In this document: piece after piece, positions 50,354 to 62,761 of the stretch
Layout of the letters: the number at the start of each line of letters is the position of its first letter
How positions within the stretch are numbered: the first letter of the stretch is position 1
Source of the DNA: Pogonophryne albipinna
Taxonomy: Eukaryota; Chordata; Actinopteri; Perciformes; Artedidraconidae
Direction of reading: 5' to 3'
NCBI GenBank assembly: GCA_028583405.1
Contig: CM053256.1
Span: forward strand, 7,895,527-7,959,526
DNA: 64,000 bases
Made by a program: the position numbers and the translations under genes
The notes under the pieces: generated by a model
What the model was told of the DNA's origin: nothing
The model's input: only the letters and a program-made list of their open reading frames with translations
The model's database searches: none

Positions 50354-51549
50354 GTGAGTTTGTAAAACAGCAGCCGAGCATAGCGACAACTCGGCTCTTT
50401 CTTTAAGTTACAGCATTGTAATCTTTCTTCTAGATATCTCTCAAGGTGTCCACTGTCAGTCATGTTACTTATTTATACAGTATGTCAACTCAAGTGTGTC
50501 CTTTACCATGGTTTTCATTTATCTTAGCCTAATACGAAGGCTCACTTGCTAAATTATCGTTGCATACATTACTTGTAGCTATTTTCAGTTGTTTACATTT
50601 CAATTTAGATTTGAACTTTTGTGGGCTATTTGTGGCACATAAAGTTATAAACACACAGAGACAGGCTGTCGTTTGGTGTGTCTCTGCTGTGCAACACATT
50701 ACACAATCTTTATTAAAGATACATAAAGATCTAACAGAAAACTCATATTGTGTCTGTAGATTAAATGCCACAGTACATCAACGAGACTATTTAGCCAAAA
50801 AGCATAAACCATAAAAATACTATTAATGGTCTACATGCAACATAAGAGCTACATCCTTTCATTAGATGCCTTAACAAATACATATGTTTATTATGCCTGC
50901 ACCTCAGTTACAGTTAAACTGGCAGGTATTTTATATTCTATAGTAAAACAAATCCCAACACAATCCCTGAAGCTTCATGGGACCACTTGATAGTGCTTGT
51001 TACAGTTATAACAGGACATTATCTGCAACTCATTTTATAATCGATTAATAATTTAAGTCAGTTTTCAAGAAAAAATTCAAACATTCAGTTTACTATCACA
51101 CAAGACAGATAAAGCAGAACGTTATGTTTTCATCAAAGTCATTGCTGAATTGTTTTCAAATGTATTTATTCACCCAATATAACTTTATACAATTAAGTTG
51201 TGTCTGCTTTTGTTACCTTCAAATATATATCAGTCTTGCCATGAATTGTGAGTAATTGAAACTGTGGTGTGAAACCAGCCAGATTCATTTTAATTTCATC
51301 CTTACTGAGCAGTTACTTTGTATTTTGTTTGCTGTTAAACAAACGATGTCAGTCACAGATTATAATAGCAGAAAACCACATGGCCATGTTAAAAAATTAA
51401 TAGGCTTATGGTAATTCTTTGGAAAAATGAAAAAAATGCATGTCTAAGCTTGCTTGTTGCACAAAACAGTTGACTGTCCTTTTGCGACTTAGCGGCAGTT
51501 TATCCATTCCTTTTATATTTCATAATCTTTTCTTCTTTTCTTTCCCAGG

Positions 51550-51624
51550 ATGGACTCTAAAACTCCCCTGACATCAGACAAGCTTCACAGTACAGAACGA
51601 ATAGTTAAATGCAGTCTAAAATGA
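51550..51624 (+). other. Upstream open reading frame in the JIP-family 5' leader
   Basis: The second exon (from 51549) opens almost at once with an ATG (51550) that reads 24 codons to a TGA at 51622-51624, well before the main ATG at 51852. More upstream ATGs follow. Such leaders often lower translation of the main frame. Whether this peptide is made is unknown. Confidence 0.5.
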
Positions 51625-51851
51625 TGCTTTCCCTTGTCAAGGACAAACAAAACATTAAGTCATAAAGGATGGAAGGTGCTGGGATTAGCAGAAATGTTAG
51701 AAAGCCAGATAAACTAGTTGTAGGAGTCGGTCAGAAAGTGTAGTCAGGACAGCAACAGAATTGGCTGATAGACTTCTAAAATAATTTACCTCCTGTTGAG
51801 GAGGGGGAATCGTTTGGGCAGGAAATTCAGGCTGATTAAACTAATAGTCTG

Positions 51852-54800
51852 ATGGAGTACAGTGAGAGAGTGCTGTGCGGGTCAGGGGAGGTGGAGCTGG
51901 ACCCCAACATTGTGAGTGAAGAGGCAGGAAAACTGTATTCAGAGCTACAGGTAAAGCAGCTACAACGCTTTTTTCTCCTTTCTAAACCAAAAATGGGCCT
52001 CATTTACCAACCGTTATTTTAAATACGTTTCTTTTTTAAACCCATTTACTCACAAAGATGTTGACATTGACCATTTATTTCTTATTTTGCAGTTCTTCTT
52101 GGGTAAGATAATAATATACGCTACCTAATATGGATGCAACCTTTGATGCACTTCATGCTGGGGTACCTCAAATTCAAAACTACTAGGTTATTTTACATTT
52201 GCTGTCCCTTTTAGTTGTTTGTTGAAGCGTTTTTGGCAACGTTTTGGACGTGTGCATAGCCCTTTTATGGCCTTTGGCTGGAGTAAAATGCTTATTAGGA
52301 TCAACTGGCCAATTAATCTGTGGCTAGTCATGAGTCTGACAGACTTTCAATTTAAGAAAAAAAACACATTATCTCAATATAAGTAAGTGGTAAATAAGGC
52401 CCATTCTCTTAGGAAAACAATTGAAATGTTTCAATGGTTTACCTCTCTGCTGCTTTGCCCCATCACAGATGGTTATTGAGACCCATGGAGAAGGTGTGGT
52501 GGAGTCGCTGGTCCCCATATTTGTGTGGGTCCTGGAGGGGCTGGCCGGCTGTAAAGCCCAGCTGAGAGACCGGGAGGAGGAGGCGGAGAGGGAGAAGGCT
52601 GAGAGAGAAGAGCTGCTGGACAGATACCAAGCAGAGAAAGCACTCCGGAAAGAAAGTCAAGAGGTGGGGACTGATGGGAGATTTGAAAGTTTTAATGTAA
52701 ACGATAATTACAATTTCTTTTTTTATAAGCTTTGAAAATAAGAGGTTGTCTGTGCTCAGAGCTTTAAAAGCATTTCTTTTTCTTTAGAGGTACCTGGAGC
52801 TGGATGACCAATTTGAGCAAGAGAGGAGAGCCATAAGGGGGAGGGAAAAGGAGAGAGAGCGGCGAGAGAGAGAGCTAGAGAAGAAAGCAAGAGGCCAAGC
52901 CGATCAGTGTAAGTGAAAAATGTAATATAAAACAATTAAAAGTTAGAAATGTTATAAGGACCATGTATTTTAAATTGAAATGTTTTGTTTATTTCATGAC
53001 AAGAAGAATCAGTAGATATTCACTCTGAAGCTGCGTGTTATGTCTTCCAGTGGTGGCCCTGGAGGAGCAAAAAGCTAATCTGAATAGAGAATTGAACACT
53101 TTGAGGAATACTCACAACAAGGTCAGTCAGATACTGCGGTCTCTTTTATTACCCCGAAATAACTTCTAAAAGGAATACCCCAAAATGATCATTTGTATAT
53201 CAACATTTGTTTAAATAATGTAAGGCAACACACAAATGGTGCTTTGGTACTCAGAACACTCTTCTCTAATATTTGTTTTTTGTCATTTCTTTGTTTCTTA
53301 CATGTTACTGATGTTTTCTGTTTTAGCTGGCTCACACATATCGGGACCTTTTGGAAAAGAGAAAGGATTCTGAGAGAGATTCTCCTTTAAGGTTGTTCTT
53401 GTTAAGCACGTTACTGTTGATAGTGTCTCACTGCAAGGCTCAAAGTATTCCATGACAGCAGCTTATTGAAGGCCAAACTAACAACCTATTGAAAATATAT
53501 CACTTTCTGAACTTTACCTTGACAGTTGCACAACAGAGCAGTAGTGAAGCAGTATCTCTGTTTACCTTTACCAAGATGTACAGTGTTAGTAACTGAGAAA
53601 CGGCAGTGTGTGACCATTTTGCAAATCTAAATTAGGTTTTGTTTTTCAGTTCAACTTTTTGACAAATTAGTCGATTTCCCATGTTTTTGTGTTGGTAAAC
53701 TAGTCTTTTATGCAAAGGTTTAGCTCTTCTAATCTTTGAGTTTTTTATTTAAATATAATATCAGTGTTTGCCCTGGAGGAGCTGCCAGAAAGTGGTGCAA
53801 ATTGTAAGAATGAAGCAAAGATTGATAATGACTGATAGGACTTTGCTTGACTATGTGACGCTGCATGTTGCTTTTAGGAATCATGTTCGTCTGAAGAATG
53901 CAGAATTTTCATCCAACTCATCAGAAGCCAGTATGAATGGAAAGGTAAACATCTTCTCACTTTACACATTTTAACTACATAATATATAAATTGTAACACA
54001 CTGCTTTTGTGGAGGAGTAGCGGTTAATATCCATCTTTTCTATTGCAGATGATTCAAAGACCCCATTCACTTTCTGGTCCCCCCTGTTTGGAAGATGTAG
54101 CTCCCAAAAAAGAAAATGCGATTGACATCTCAGGAAAGCCCGCCCCAGATCAGTTTATCAATGACATCATCAGCTCCACTCCAGAGCTCAGGCACTTTCA
54201 TGGCAGTGGGGATGCAAGGTAATACAACTATTGTATGTCAGTTGGAGATTTTAGTAAAAAGTATGTGTTATCATGAACAAAAACCAAGCTCACTTTATCT
54301 CATGTTTACACAGAGCATCACATCAACGATTCACAAACCTTTCTCACATTCCATACTCTTTCATTTGCATCTTCATCAGCACCCCGGTCAGACCGAACAG
54401 CAAAGAGGGAGACGAGTTGGAGACCAGCGTGGAGGAAGAGATGAGGCAGGTGGAGGAAAAGGACAAGCAAGAAGAAGAAGAGGAGGAGGAGGAAGAGGAA
54501 GAAGATGATAGTATGGAGTGGGATCTGCGCAACACTGACTCTGTGTTCTCTGAGCTGTCGGAGCTGAGTCGGGACTATGTGGAGAGTGTAGACCGAGGGG
54601 CCAGTGTCAGAGGTAAAACACACATTTAGAGACCCTTTTCTCAAACATAGTTGATGTTACATTCTGTTTGTCTTGACAAAACATTTAATACAAATCCTAT
54701 GTTGTGCTCTGTGCAGCATGAAAGCATACAATAATCCATCACAGACATCAAAGCTTACAGTACATAAGGTTGTTTTTTAGAAATATCTGCAAGTTGTCCG

Positions 54801-57800
54801 AATCTATTTATACTCTATTTACATGAAGTGCAAGTACATAAGTGAAAGCGGTTTCTTGCTGTAAGTTTCAAAGGACATACTTCCTTTTTTTTAGGAAGGT
54901 GGTTTTTTGCACCCTTCCATGTATTTGTATATGAGTAAATTAAGAGTAAACGGAAATACCAGACATAAATACATTTATTTCTCTAAGTATTCTCTGTGTG
55001 TTCAAACTTAATTTTGTATTTTCTTTCTGTGTAGGCAGTGCAGACCAGTTTGAGGAGATTCTTTGTCAGTATGAGGAACTGAAAGTCACCCAGTGAGTCC
55101 TATAATTACTTTCTCTGGCCGTGTAATGACTTGTCCTCTGTGCAAGGGATTTTCCAAACACTTGTGCTTCAGTACAGACAAATCAATCTAAGAGGAGAGA
55201 ATTTCACGAATTGTTGAAATGTTTCACTCAATGTCTTCATATTCTTAAATTATTCATCTTCGCTTTGTTTTTTCTTTGTTTTTCAGTGAGTTGGTAGAAG
55301 CTGCCCGTAAGGCTTTGATATCTCGGGTAGTGGAGCTGACTGACGACCGCTCAGCTCTTAAACTGGAGGTGACGTCTCTGCAGGAAACTGCCTCTCGATT
55401 GGAGGGGCGGGTGAAGGAGAAGGAGGAGGAAACAAAGAGGTGTGAAATGTTTTTAAATGTTAATGTGGATTGTTAAGTCCTTGCCTCTTTTGAATATTAG
55501 ATTTCATTGTTTTGTGTTATTTTATCCATTCTTAGAATTCGGAAAGAACTGGAAACATGCCAATCTGAGGATCCTGATGTGAGGAGACATGTTTTTTTCC
55601 TATCTATTTGTAAATCACGCAGCAAGAGTAGAACTGCATTCATTTATAATCCAGTAGCTGCTCAGTGTTTATTATCATGTACGAAATAAGGTTTATACCT
55701 GATTTAATAGCTTAAATCTTTCCAATCAGGCCTCTCTACCCACGTCCATGCGCCCCTTCTCTCGTTCTGAAATGGCTCGTGTGGTCATGGAGAAAAACCA
55801 ATACAAGCAGCGTCTGTTAGAGCTGCAGGAGGCTATGAGAAAGAGTCAGACACTCAGGTAACTTAAGATTCAAAGTTTATTTTAAAGTTACAATAGATCA
55901 TTTACAATTTTGATAAAAAACAAAAATAATTGTGTTTTTCCTTTCTCATAGAGCAATAAATGATGAGAGGTTGACAGATGACAAAAGTGTTTGGAAAAAG
56001 TAAGTGTTTATCATAACAATTGACCTTATTCTGAATACTTATCCTCAGTCAGTTAAAATAGCAGTGAAGTTCATGTCCTCACTTTAAACAGAAGATTGAG
56101 CAGACCGGAAGCTGCCTCGTCTTATTCAATTCTAGTAACCCTAAAACAATAGGGAATGCCAAGATGTGATGTTTTCCTGGTTACCTGGATGTTCTCTGTA
56201 TATGGCAACCTGTAATCAATATACAAAAAAATACATGATTAAGAAATGCAGTGGGGATATACTGCAGTTTCTTAAATGTCAGCAATATCACCATTTCGGG
56301 AGGCACTTGGTTAGAAGTACCTGAATACGCTGGAGTTTCATAGCTTTTCTTTATTTGCTATAAAGTATCCGTAACAATTCTGGATAGTTAATGTGTGGTA
56401 GCAGTGTTAGCGGAGCTTTACCTGCCTGAGAGGGGGGAATCTTTGCTATTTTTTGGATTACCAATCAATATGTTCGTAAAACCACTTGACATTACGTGGA
56501 CACTACTAGGCAATTGAAATAAACAAGCGTGCTATAAATTACATTTTTGATAACATGCTGAAGTCAGATGTTTACTGGCCTTTATACAATATTCATAATT
56601 GTTTGTAATTTCGTTAAAGGTTCAACCGCTTTTTTGGCCTCACCAAGGGACCCTTAATCCCCCCACCCGCTCCTACATTTGCCCGGCCGACTTCTCCATC
56701 CCTAACTCGCCCTCCTCTGAGGTCTCCACAACTACCGGCTGTGGGTCAAACTCGTGCTGAGTAAGCCTGTGTTTCACCTCGCCACTCTTCCATATGCTTT
56801 TCTACTTGCAAATCAAATTTAATCATTAATATAAAATGCTCAATCAAGCTGATTTAAAGTAGAAGCATTCTCTCTAGATCTTCTTCTCCTGCTGCTCTCT
56901 CCCCTCGTGTCAGGAGGAGAGAAATCTACAAGGAAATCCGCTCCTACCTTTGGGGATCACTTGGAAAACGGCAGATTCACGGCTGGAGCACGCCACTGGC
57001 AAACACACAGGTAATACAACATCATACAGATATAAACAGAAAGGCAGCAATCTGAGGGGAAATGTAGAAGCGGCGTTCTACGTTCTAAGTCCTGGAAAGT
57101 TTGTAAAATAGTAAATGTGACCTTTACTTTACCAGGTGTTTCATCTACACAATCACTCATGTAAACCAAAAACATTTAAATATTTTAAATAAAACAATCC
57201 TTTCGTCATACACCAGAGAGAACTGAGATATCTTAAATTTGTCCTTCTAAAAAACTTTACAAAACCTGTAAAGAATACAGCATTAGAAATGGGACTGAAG
57301 CTCATCTGGCTTTTATGAGTCAGAATTGTGCGTTTTGTTACCATAGAGCTTTAGTTTGAACTAAACCAAAGAAAAAGATATTTCCTTCCTTACCAAATAT
57401 TCCAGACATAAACATTTGATCATCTGTCTTCATTTCAGGAATCCCATGAGCCTGTCCCAGAGCCTAAAGATGTGCCTGTTCTAATTCAGCTCCGACTGCT
57501 GGATCAAAGAGACTCCACAGCGAAGGTATCTAAAGTGAAACTCTTCAACTAAAGAACCTAGCAGCCTTTACATCACACTTTCTATGCTTAAAACTTGGTT
57601 CCTGACTTGTTTTTCTCTTCAGATGAACTGTGCGGTTGCAGTCGCACCTGAGATCTCAGGAGAGGCCACAGTAAGTCTCTCATTATCCTGCCCAAATAAG
57701 TAGTCATACTCTAATCACTACGTATAATGCCATCCAAGCATAACTAACACATGCCCATGCCGCTCATCTTTCCAAACTGCGCATCCTTCTCTGCCAGTGT

Positions 57801-60800
57801 TCTGTGTGGGTAGTTTCTGGCCCTGCCTCCTGCAGTGACATTACAGTGATTGATCCTGCACGCTCCAACACAGTACTGGATCAGTTCAGCCTCGCCCCCA
57901 CAGCTCCTGCCCTCTGCATCTGTGCTGTGCCGCCCATAGGTCAGTGCCTGTACAGCACGCTGCAGCAGCCGCCTGCAGACACCTTATCTTATGTTTTCTG
58001 TGCTTGTACTTTCCCCTCATACCTCACTAATATAACTGGAAACTCTTGGAAATGAACACTGCTTACTGACTTCCTTTTTCCTTCTGGGTTTGTTATGTCA
58101 GGGGACACTGCAGGAACTGTGTGGATTGGAACTCAGGAAGGAAGGTAATGTATGCTGGAAAAACAGCTTGCTTTAATGAATTAAACTCTCTCTTGAGTCA
58201 AATGAATAATGGCAACACTTTCACCCTTTCTTTATTCCCCCTCCTCTTCCTCCCCCTGTGTGTCTCGCAGTATGCTGGTACACTCAGCCTCTGCTGGCAG
58301 GAGGCTCTGTCTGCACTCTGTCTCTCTCTCAGAGGGAGTCCATTCGCTCACGTGAGTTCTCTCTGCACTGTGTGTGATGTATATGTGTTATTATATTAAC
58401 TGAAATCCTAGCAATATCTAAATGTATGTATGTATGTAAAATGAGCGGGATTTTATTTATTTCTAACCGTGGATAGGAATGGAAAAATAAATGTCTGTTT
58501 ACAGACGAATACCACCATTCATTTTTTTATGTACAACTTAGATTTTAAATATATACCTGTATAAACATCCTTTCTGCTATTATAAGGGTTAAAAGTGTAT
58601 ATTTATTTACAATAACATGACAAACACCGGATGATATTGCAATGTTATAGCATTGCGGCTTGAATACAATTCTGTACATTTAACTTGTCTAGGTTAAAAT
58701 TGGTGTTGATTGATTTGTATGAACTTCAGCCGTTCAGTTCTAGCTATTGTTTGGTAACATAATAGCAAACCTAGTCAATAGCATAGATGTTGACATTTGG
58801 AATTTAAAAAGAATGATTTACATTATCAACATCTAACTATTTGATCTCAAATTTGAAATATGTTCTGAGAAATCTATATAAATAATAAGTTAATTTGTGG
58901 CCTCCTCATCTGCCAGGTATTCTCAGGGTAAAGTCATCGCTGGTTTGGCCGATGGGACTTTAGCATTTTTCTCACACAGTTCAGGTAATATTTTATTGTA
59001 AAAATCTGACTGCTTCAGTTCATCTATCCTTTAATTCTTTTAATTAAAACAACTTGATTCTTAGTGATGTTACTAATGAAGCAATGACTGCTGTTATGAT
59101 GTAGATGGCTGGAATCTACAGTCTCACTCGGTGCTGCCTCTCGGATCAAATCCTCTGCAGCCCATTCGCTGTTGCCTTGAAAAAAGTGGCCGCTTGTGGG
59201 TAGGATATTGGAACAAAATCCATGTGGTGGACGTTGACAGCAAGAAGGTTGAGGTAAGAACCTGTGGTGGTACCTACATTGTCTGTGTCTTATATTCACG
59301 CCTGTCTTTGAACTCACCATCATTGTTTCTTATCTAACCTCACAGCAGACATTCTCGGTCTCTGAACGCAGCGAACAGCAGGTCCGTTTCCTGTGTGCCG
59401 GGGGAAGTGGTGTTTGGACATCCTGCAGACTCGACCCGATCCTCAGACTGTTTGATTGGTCCACAGGACGGCCGCTACAGGAAGTCGATTTTACTGCTTT
59501 GGTCACTAAAACTTTAGGTGCTAAAACTGTACTTTTTTTTTTCTTGCACATCCATTTAAATATAATGCATGTACTGTCCTGGAATATAGAATATTGCAGT
59601 ATGTTTTAGCATAATGTATTTATTTCCTATATGTTAGCAAACACAGTTCAAACAGCAATGCTCACACGTATGTTAGTCCTGAGCTGGAAAGTAGTGGTAT
59701 TTGTGAACATTTCCTTCACATTTTTTTGAGTTTTATAATTTATTTTATCAGCATCTTTAAGAGTATGCGCACATTCTTCTGTAGGTGCATCACAGGAGTT
59801 CAGTATCAAACTAACAAAAAGTAAACTTGCAAAACATTCTGGAAAGAGAAATTATTAGAAAATAAACCTGACTCAATGGACCACAATACTATATTTATAA
59901 TGTGTTCATGCATACATTTATTTTTTGTTTTGTGTCAGGCAGCTTTGTGTTGTCCCTGCGGCTCACATGCTTCTGTCTCCCTCTGCAGGCCAAGCCTTCC
60001 TGACCCTCTCACCTCTCCAGATCTCGTCTCTAGCTGTCATCTCTGGCCGCCTGTGGGTGGGCACAGGAGGGGGTGCAATTTTCACCATCCCATTATCAAT
60101 AAGTACGTTTTATTTAGATTTAAGAGTATAGTTCTTGAATTGTAATTGTCAGAAATGTGCTTCATTGAGTAGTAACTATATCAATGCCTGTCTACAGCAT
60201 CAGAAGCAGTTTCCATCCCATATTGCTCCATTTCATCAGCCCAGCTGTGTTACCATGGACATAGACAAGCTGTCAGGTTCATCATTGCTGCACCAAGTAA
60301 GATTTGTCTCAAACACATTTTTCTACAACATATATATTCAGGGTGTTGTAATGACGTCTTTGCCCCGCAGGTTGTCTGATCATCCCTCCTGGTAGCACCA
60401 CCATCACAAACTCTCAGCTTATCATCAGCGGAGGAGAGGGCCACATCAACTTCCGCCTTGGTGAGTTTATTAATGGAATGACCAGATGATTATTCAAAAT
60501 AAAACTTTTCTTTCATGCCTCAACTGTGAACAAAAAAACCAATAAATTAGAAAATTCTTGATTAAATTAATTACATATGATGTGTTTAGTTTCCACAAAA
60601 CTGTATCAAATCTATAAATTCTCACAAGTCGTGCAGTATAATCCAGGTCTCATTTATCCAATTGTATCTACTTTCCTAACAACTTTGCGCTAAGACCTTG
60701 CCAAATAAAACACTTTCACACAAACAGTCTCCCACCGGAGCAGGTGCCGGCTTCTTCAATGTGAGAAGTGTATGCAGAATTATGGAGGCATTAGAGAAAA

Positions 60801-61081
60801 TCTCAGTTTTCTTCACATATTCAAGCGTAACAAAGGGTTAATATATTGATATAAAAATGAAAAGAAAATTGGGGGTATAAGTGTTAATGGAAGTGTCCTT
60901 TATTTACAGTTTAGTCAGTGTTTACTTTATGTAATACCTACCTGAGCTGTCAACTTTTACAGGGGACGATGCAAGTGAGGAATCGGAAGATTTGCCCAAA
61001 ACTACACCTCAGCGGTCTGAACGCAGTCAGATGATCATCTGGCAGAATACAACCCCCTCTGTGCCCAGCCCTGCCCTCTGA
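51852..61081 (+). CDS. JIP3/JIP4-family (MAPK8IP3/SPAG9-like) motor-cargo scaffold, divergent
   Basis: Scaffold that in relatives links kinesin-1/dynein to vesicles and lysosomes and binds JNK-pathway kinases. There are 27 coding exons. First exons: 51852-51950, 52469-52663, 52788-52908, 53051-53121, 53327-53391, 53878-53944, 54049-54218, 54380-54612, 55035-55092, 55287-55439, 55536-55578, 55730-55857, 55952-55999, 56620-56760, 56878-57010. Then 57439-57525, 57623-57670, 57798-57939, 58102-58144, 58271-58351, 58917-58984, 59105-59253, 59346-59517, 59989-60102, 60198-60296, 60371-60460, 60963-61081. They join in frame to 978 residues (human JIP3/4 about 1300). RH1 lies at about 20-65, followed by a charged coiled coil, STPEL and a glutamate run. 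A second coiled coil is at about 365-420 and RH2 at about 435-465 (SEMARVVMEKNQYKQRLLEL). The C-terminal propeller (GLADGTLAFF, LWVGTGGGAIFTIP, ISGGEGHINFRLGD) ends with MIIWQ. Probably a third, faster-evolving paralogue. Confidence 0.85.
53765..53803 (+). other. Possible 39-base cassette exon of the JIP-family gene
   Basis: Lies between ATATCAG and GTAAGA, is exactly 13 codons long, and joins in frame both to the exon ending at 53391 (phase 2) and to the one starting at 53878. Skipping and inclusion are therefore both readable. It would encode a short Gly/Lys/Cys peptide not recognised in JIP3 or JIP4. Confidence 0.4.
54466..54512 (+). repeat. GAA/GAG run encoding poly-glutamate
   Basis: An imperfect trinucleotide run inside a JIP coding exon. 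It encodes a run of Glu ending in Asp-Asp between residues about 290 and 305. It is in frame, so length changes would be tolerated. Confidence 0.8.
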
Positions 61082-62420
61082 CACTGATCATCTCAAAGTG
61101 CTGCCCTTTTGTGATGAGATCTGGACGGAGAAGACACTTACTGTACACCAGCAAAGCTAGAGAGATCATTGAAAATGGTGCTTTCATGGAACTGAATGAA
61201 CCATCGTCTCAATGAGGCAGCAATGTAAACATCCTCTAGAAAATATTTATATATGATTGATGCTGTTTCATCCTTGTTTACCTCATTCATGTTGTACATC
61301 TATCTTTTGACTGGATTATTCTGATGAGTGTTGAAGCCTTATGTTTGTCTTCTCTGATTTTATAAAATGTCTGTCAAACTGGTCAGTAATCAGCTGCCTA
61401 ATTAATAGCTGATTTTTACATTTGCACTAACAATACGTTGTGTTTCCCTGACGAATAGCTTTCATCCATTTGCCTGCCATGCTGAGCTGTCATTCACATC
61501 TGCATATATGTATATATCCTACATATATGGATCATAAAGTTAAACTTAACAAGGTGGCTGCTCTCGTGTTAACTGGAAACAGGTATTGATCTTCTCTCAG
61601 CATAAGACAATCAGACACTTATCTCTGGAGGCTGTATTGCATATGGTGTAAAACTTCTTTGATTGTGATTAGTTTTTTGGCTTTTCTTTTCAAACTTCAA
61701 CCCCTCCTTGTATGTTATGGTGCATTAACAAACAACTGCACATTCTAAATGTCTGTGTATGTGTTATCAAGTATTCTAATTGACAATTACAGCGCTTGTC
61801 TTAGAAATTATTTATTTTCCCAATGAGTACTATGCCTTATGTATTCAAATGTCTTTATTTGTTTTCTGTTTAAATTTGATTTCAGTACTTTGTAAAATAA
61901 GGGAGATTATTCTTTCAGGTGTCCTATGCAGTATTTATGTGCAATCACGAGTTTGTGCCGTAATGTTGATGTCTAAGCATCTCCTTGTCTTTCTTGGAAA
62001 GAAAAATAAGGCAAGAGTATTCCTTCTGACTCAACTGTGTGCAATCATGATTATTGTCATTAAAAAAAAAAGGCCTTCAATGGTTAATGGAGTAACTTTT
62101 ATTCTGGGTTGTTTTGCTATAAACTGGTGCAGCATCTAAAAGTGAGCTCAAAGGGTGAATGAACAACAAAATAAATAGAGAAGATGAATCTTTTACATTA
62201 CAGCCAGCAGGGAAGTCCATGATATACATTCAAGAAGAGAGGATACGAATTACAGTTTTTTTTGTCATGTGAACAAGGTGTTTGTTATCACAAGAGGCGT
62301 GTTTGTGAAGAGAGCCACAAACAGCAGTGGCACTCCTTTGCCTCTGGCAGCTTGGCCTGCTGCCTGGTGAGGGACAGCCCTCTTTGTAACAGTCAGTCAG
62401 TCTGTTGGTATCTTTGGGCT
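61082..62420. other. Convergent 3' regions of the JIP-family and tmem238 genes
   Basis: Lies between two stop codons facing each other. TTTATT at about 61854 gives a minus-strand AATAAA that could end the tmem238 transcript; AATAAA at about 62169 on the plus strand could serve the JIP gene, in which case the 3' ends would overlap. No coding exon seen. Confidence 0.45.
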
Positions 62421-62427
62421 CCGCTTC

Positions 62428-62757
62428 CTAAGTTAGGTTGCTGCGAGTCCTGGGGATCCGTATCTTGCGGCTCAGGGACCGTGCGAGGCGGTCCATAGCT
62501 CCACCAACAGAGCTCCCCAACTCCTTTCTGGAGGTCAGACCCTCAATGTTGCCGCTATACCACATGACCCAGCCTGCCAGGGAAAAGAGCACCAGCAGGG
62601 CCCCTGTGTACACCAGCAGATCCCCAAAGTCTCGACCTTGGATCTCTAGTGGGGCGAAGACCCCCAGCAGCAGGGATATCACACCCAGCAGGTCCATGAG
62701 CACTGCGAACACCAGGGCCAGTTTACAGTGGGACAAGCCGTCATATTTTGTTGCCAT
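62428..62757 (-). CDS. tmem238: TMEM238-family two-pass membrane protein
   Basis: A 109-residue protein in one coding exon. Residues 10-35 form a first membrane segment. A short loop carries GRDFGDL, the family's most conserved block. A second segment covers about 45-68, with VYTGALLVLFSLAGWVMWYSGNIE. A basic C-terminus (RLARSLSRKIRIPRTRS) would be cytoplasmic. These blocks match TMEM238; its molecular function is unknown. The ATG at 62757 lies two bases after an acceptor (TTTCCGTGCAG|CC, AG at 62761-62760), so a 5' untranslated exon must lie further right. ACAG|GTAACT with its last exon base at 63504 is the best donor. In human, TMEM238 and ISOC2 are near neighbours, which supports the call. 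Confidence 0.85.
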   Translation of the reverse strand: MATKYDGLSHCKLALVFAVLMDLLGVISLLLGVFAPLEIQGRDFGDLLVYTGALLVLFSLAGWVMWYSGNIEGLTSRKELGSSVGGAMDRLARSLSRKIRIPRTRSNLT

Positions 62758-62761
62758 GGCT

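Noticed and set aside
61780..62139. 119-codon hydrophobic frame after the JIP-family stop
   Set aside because: AT-rich DNA gives chance hydrophobic peptides; no membrane-protein family or gene structure recognised.
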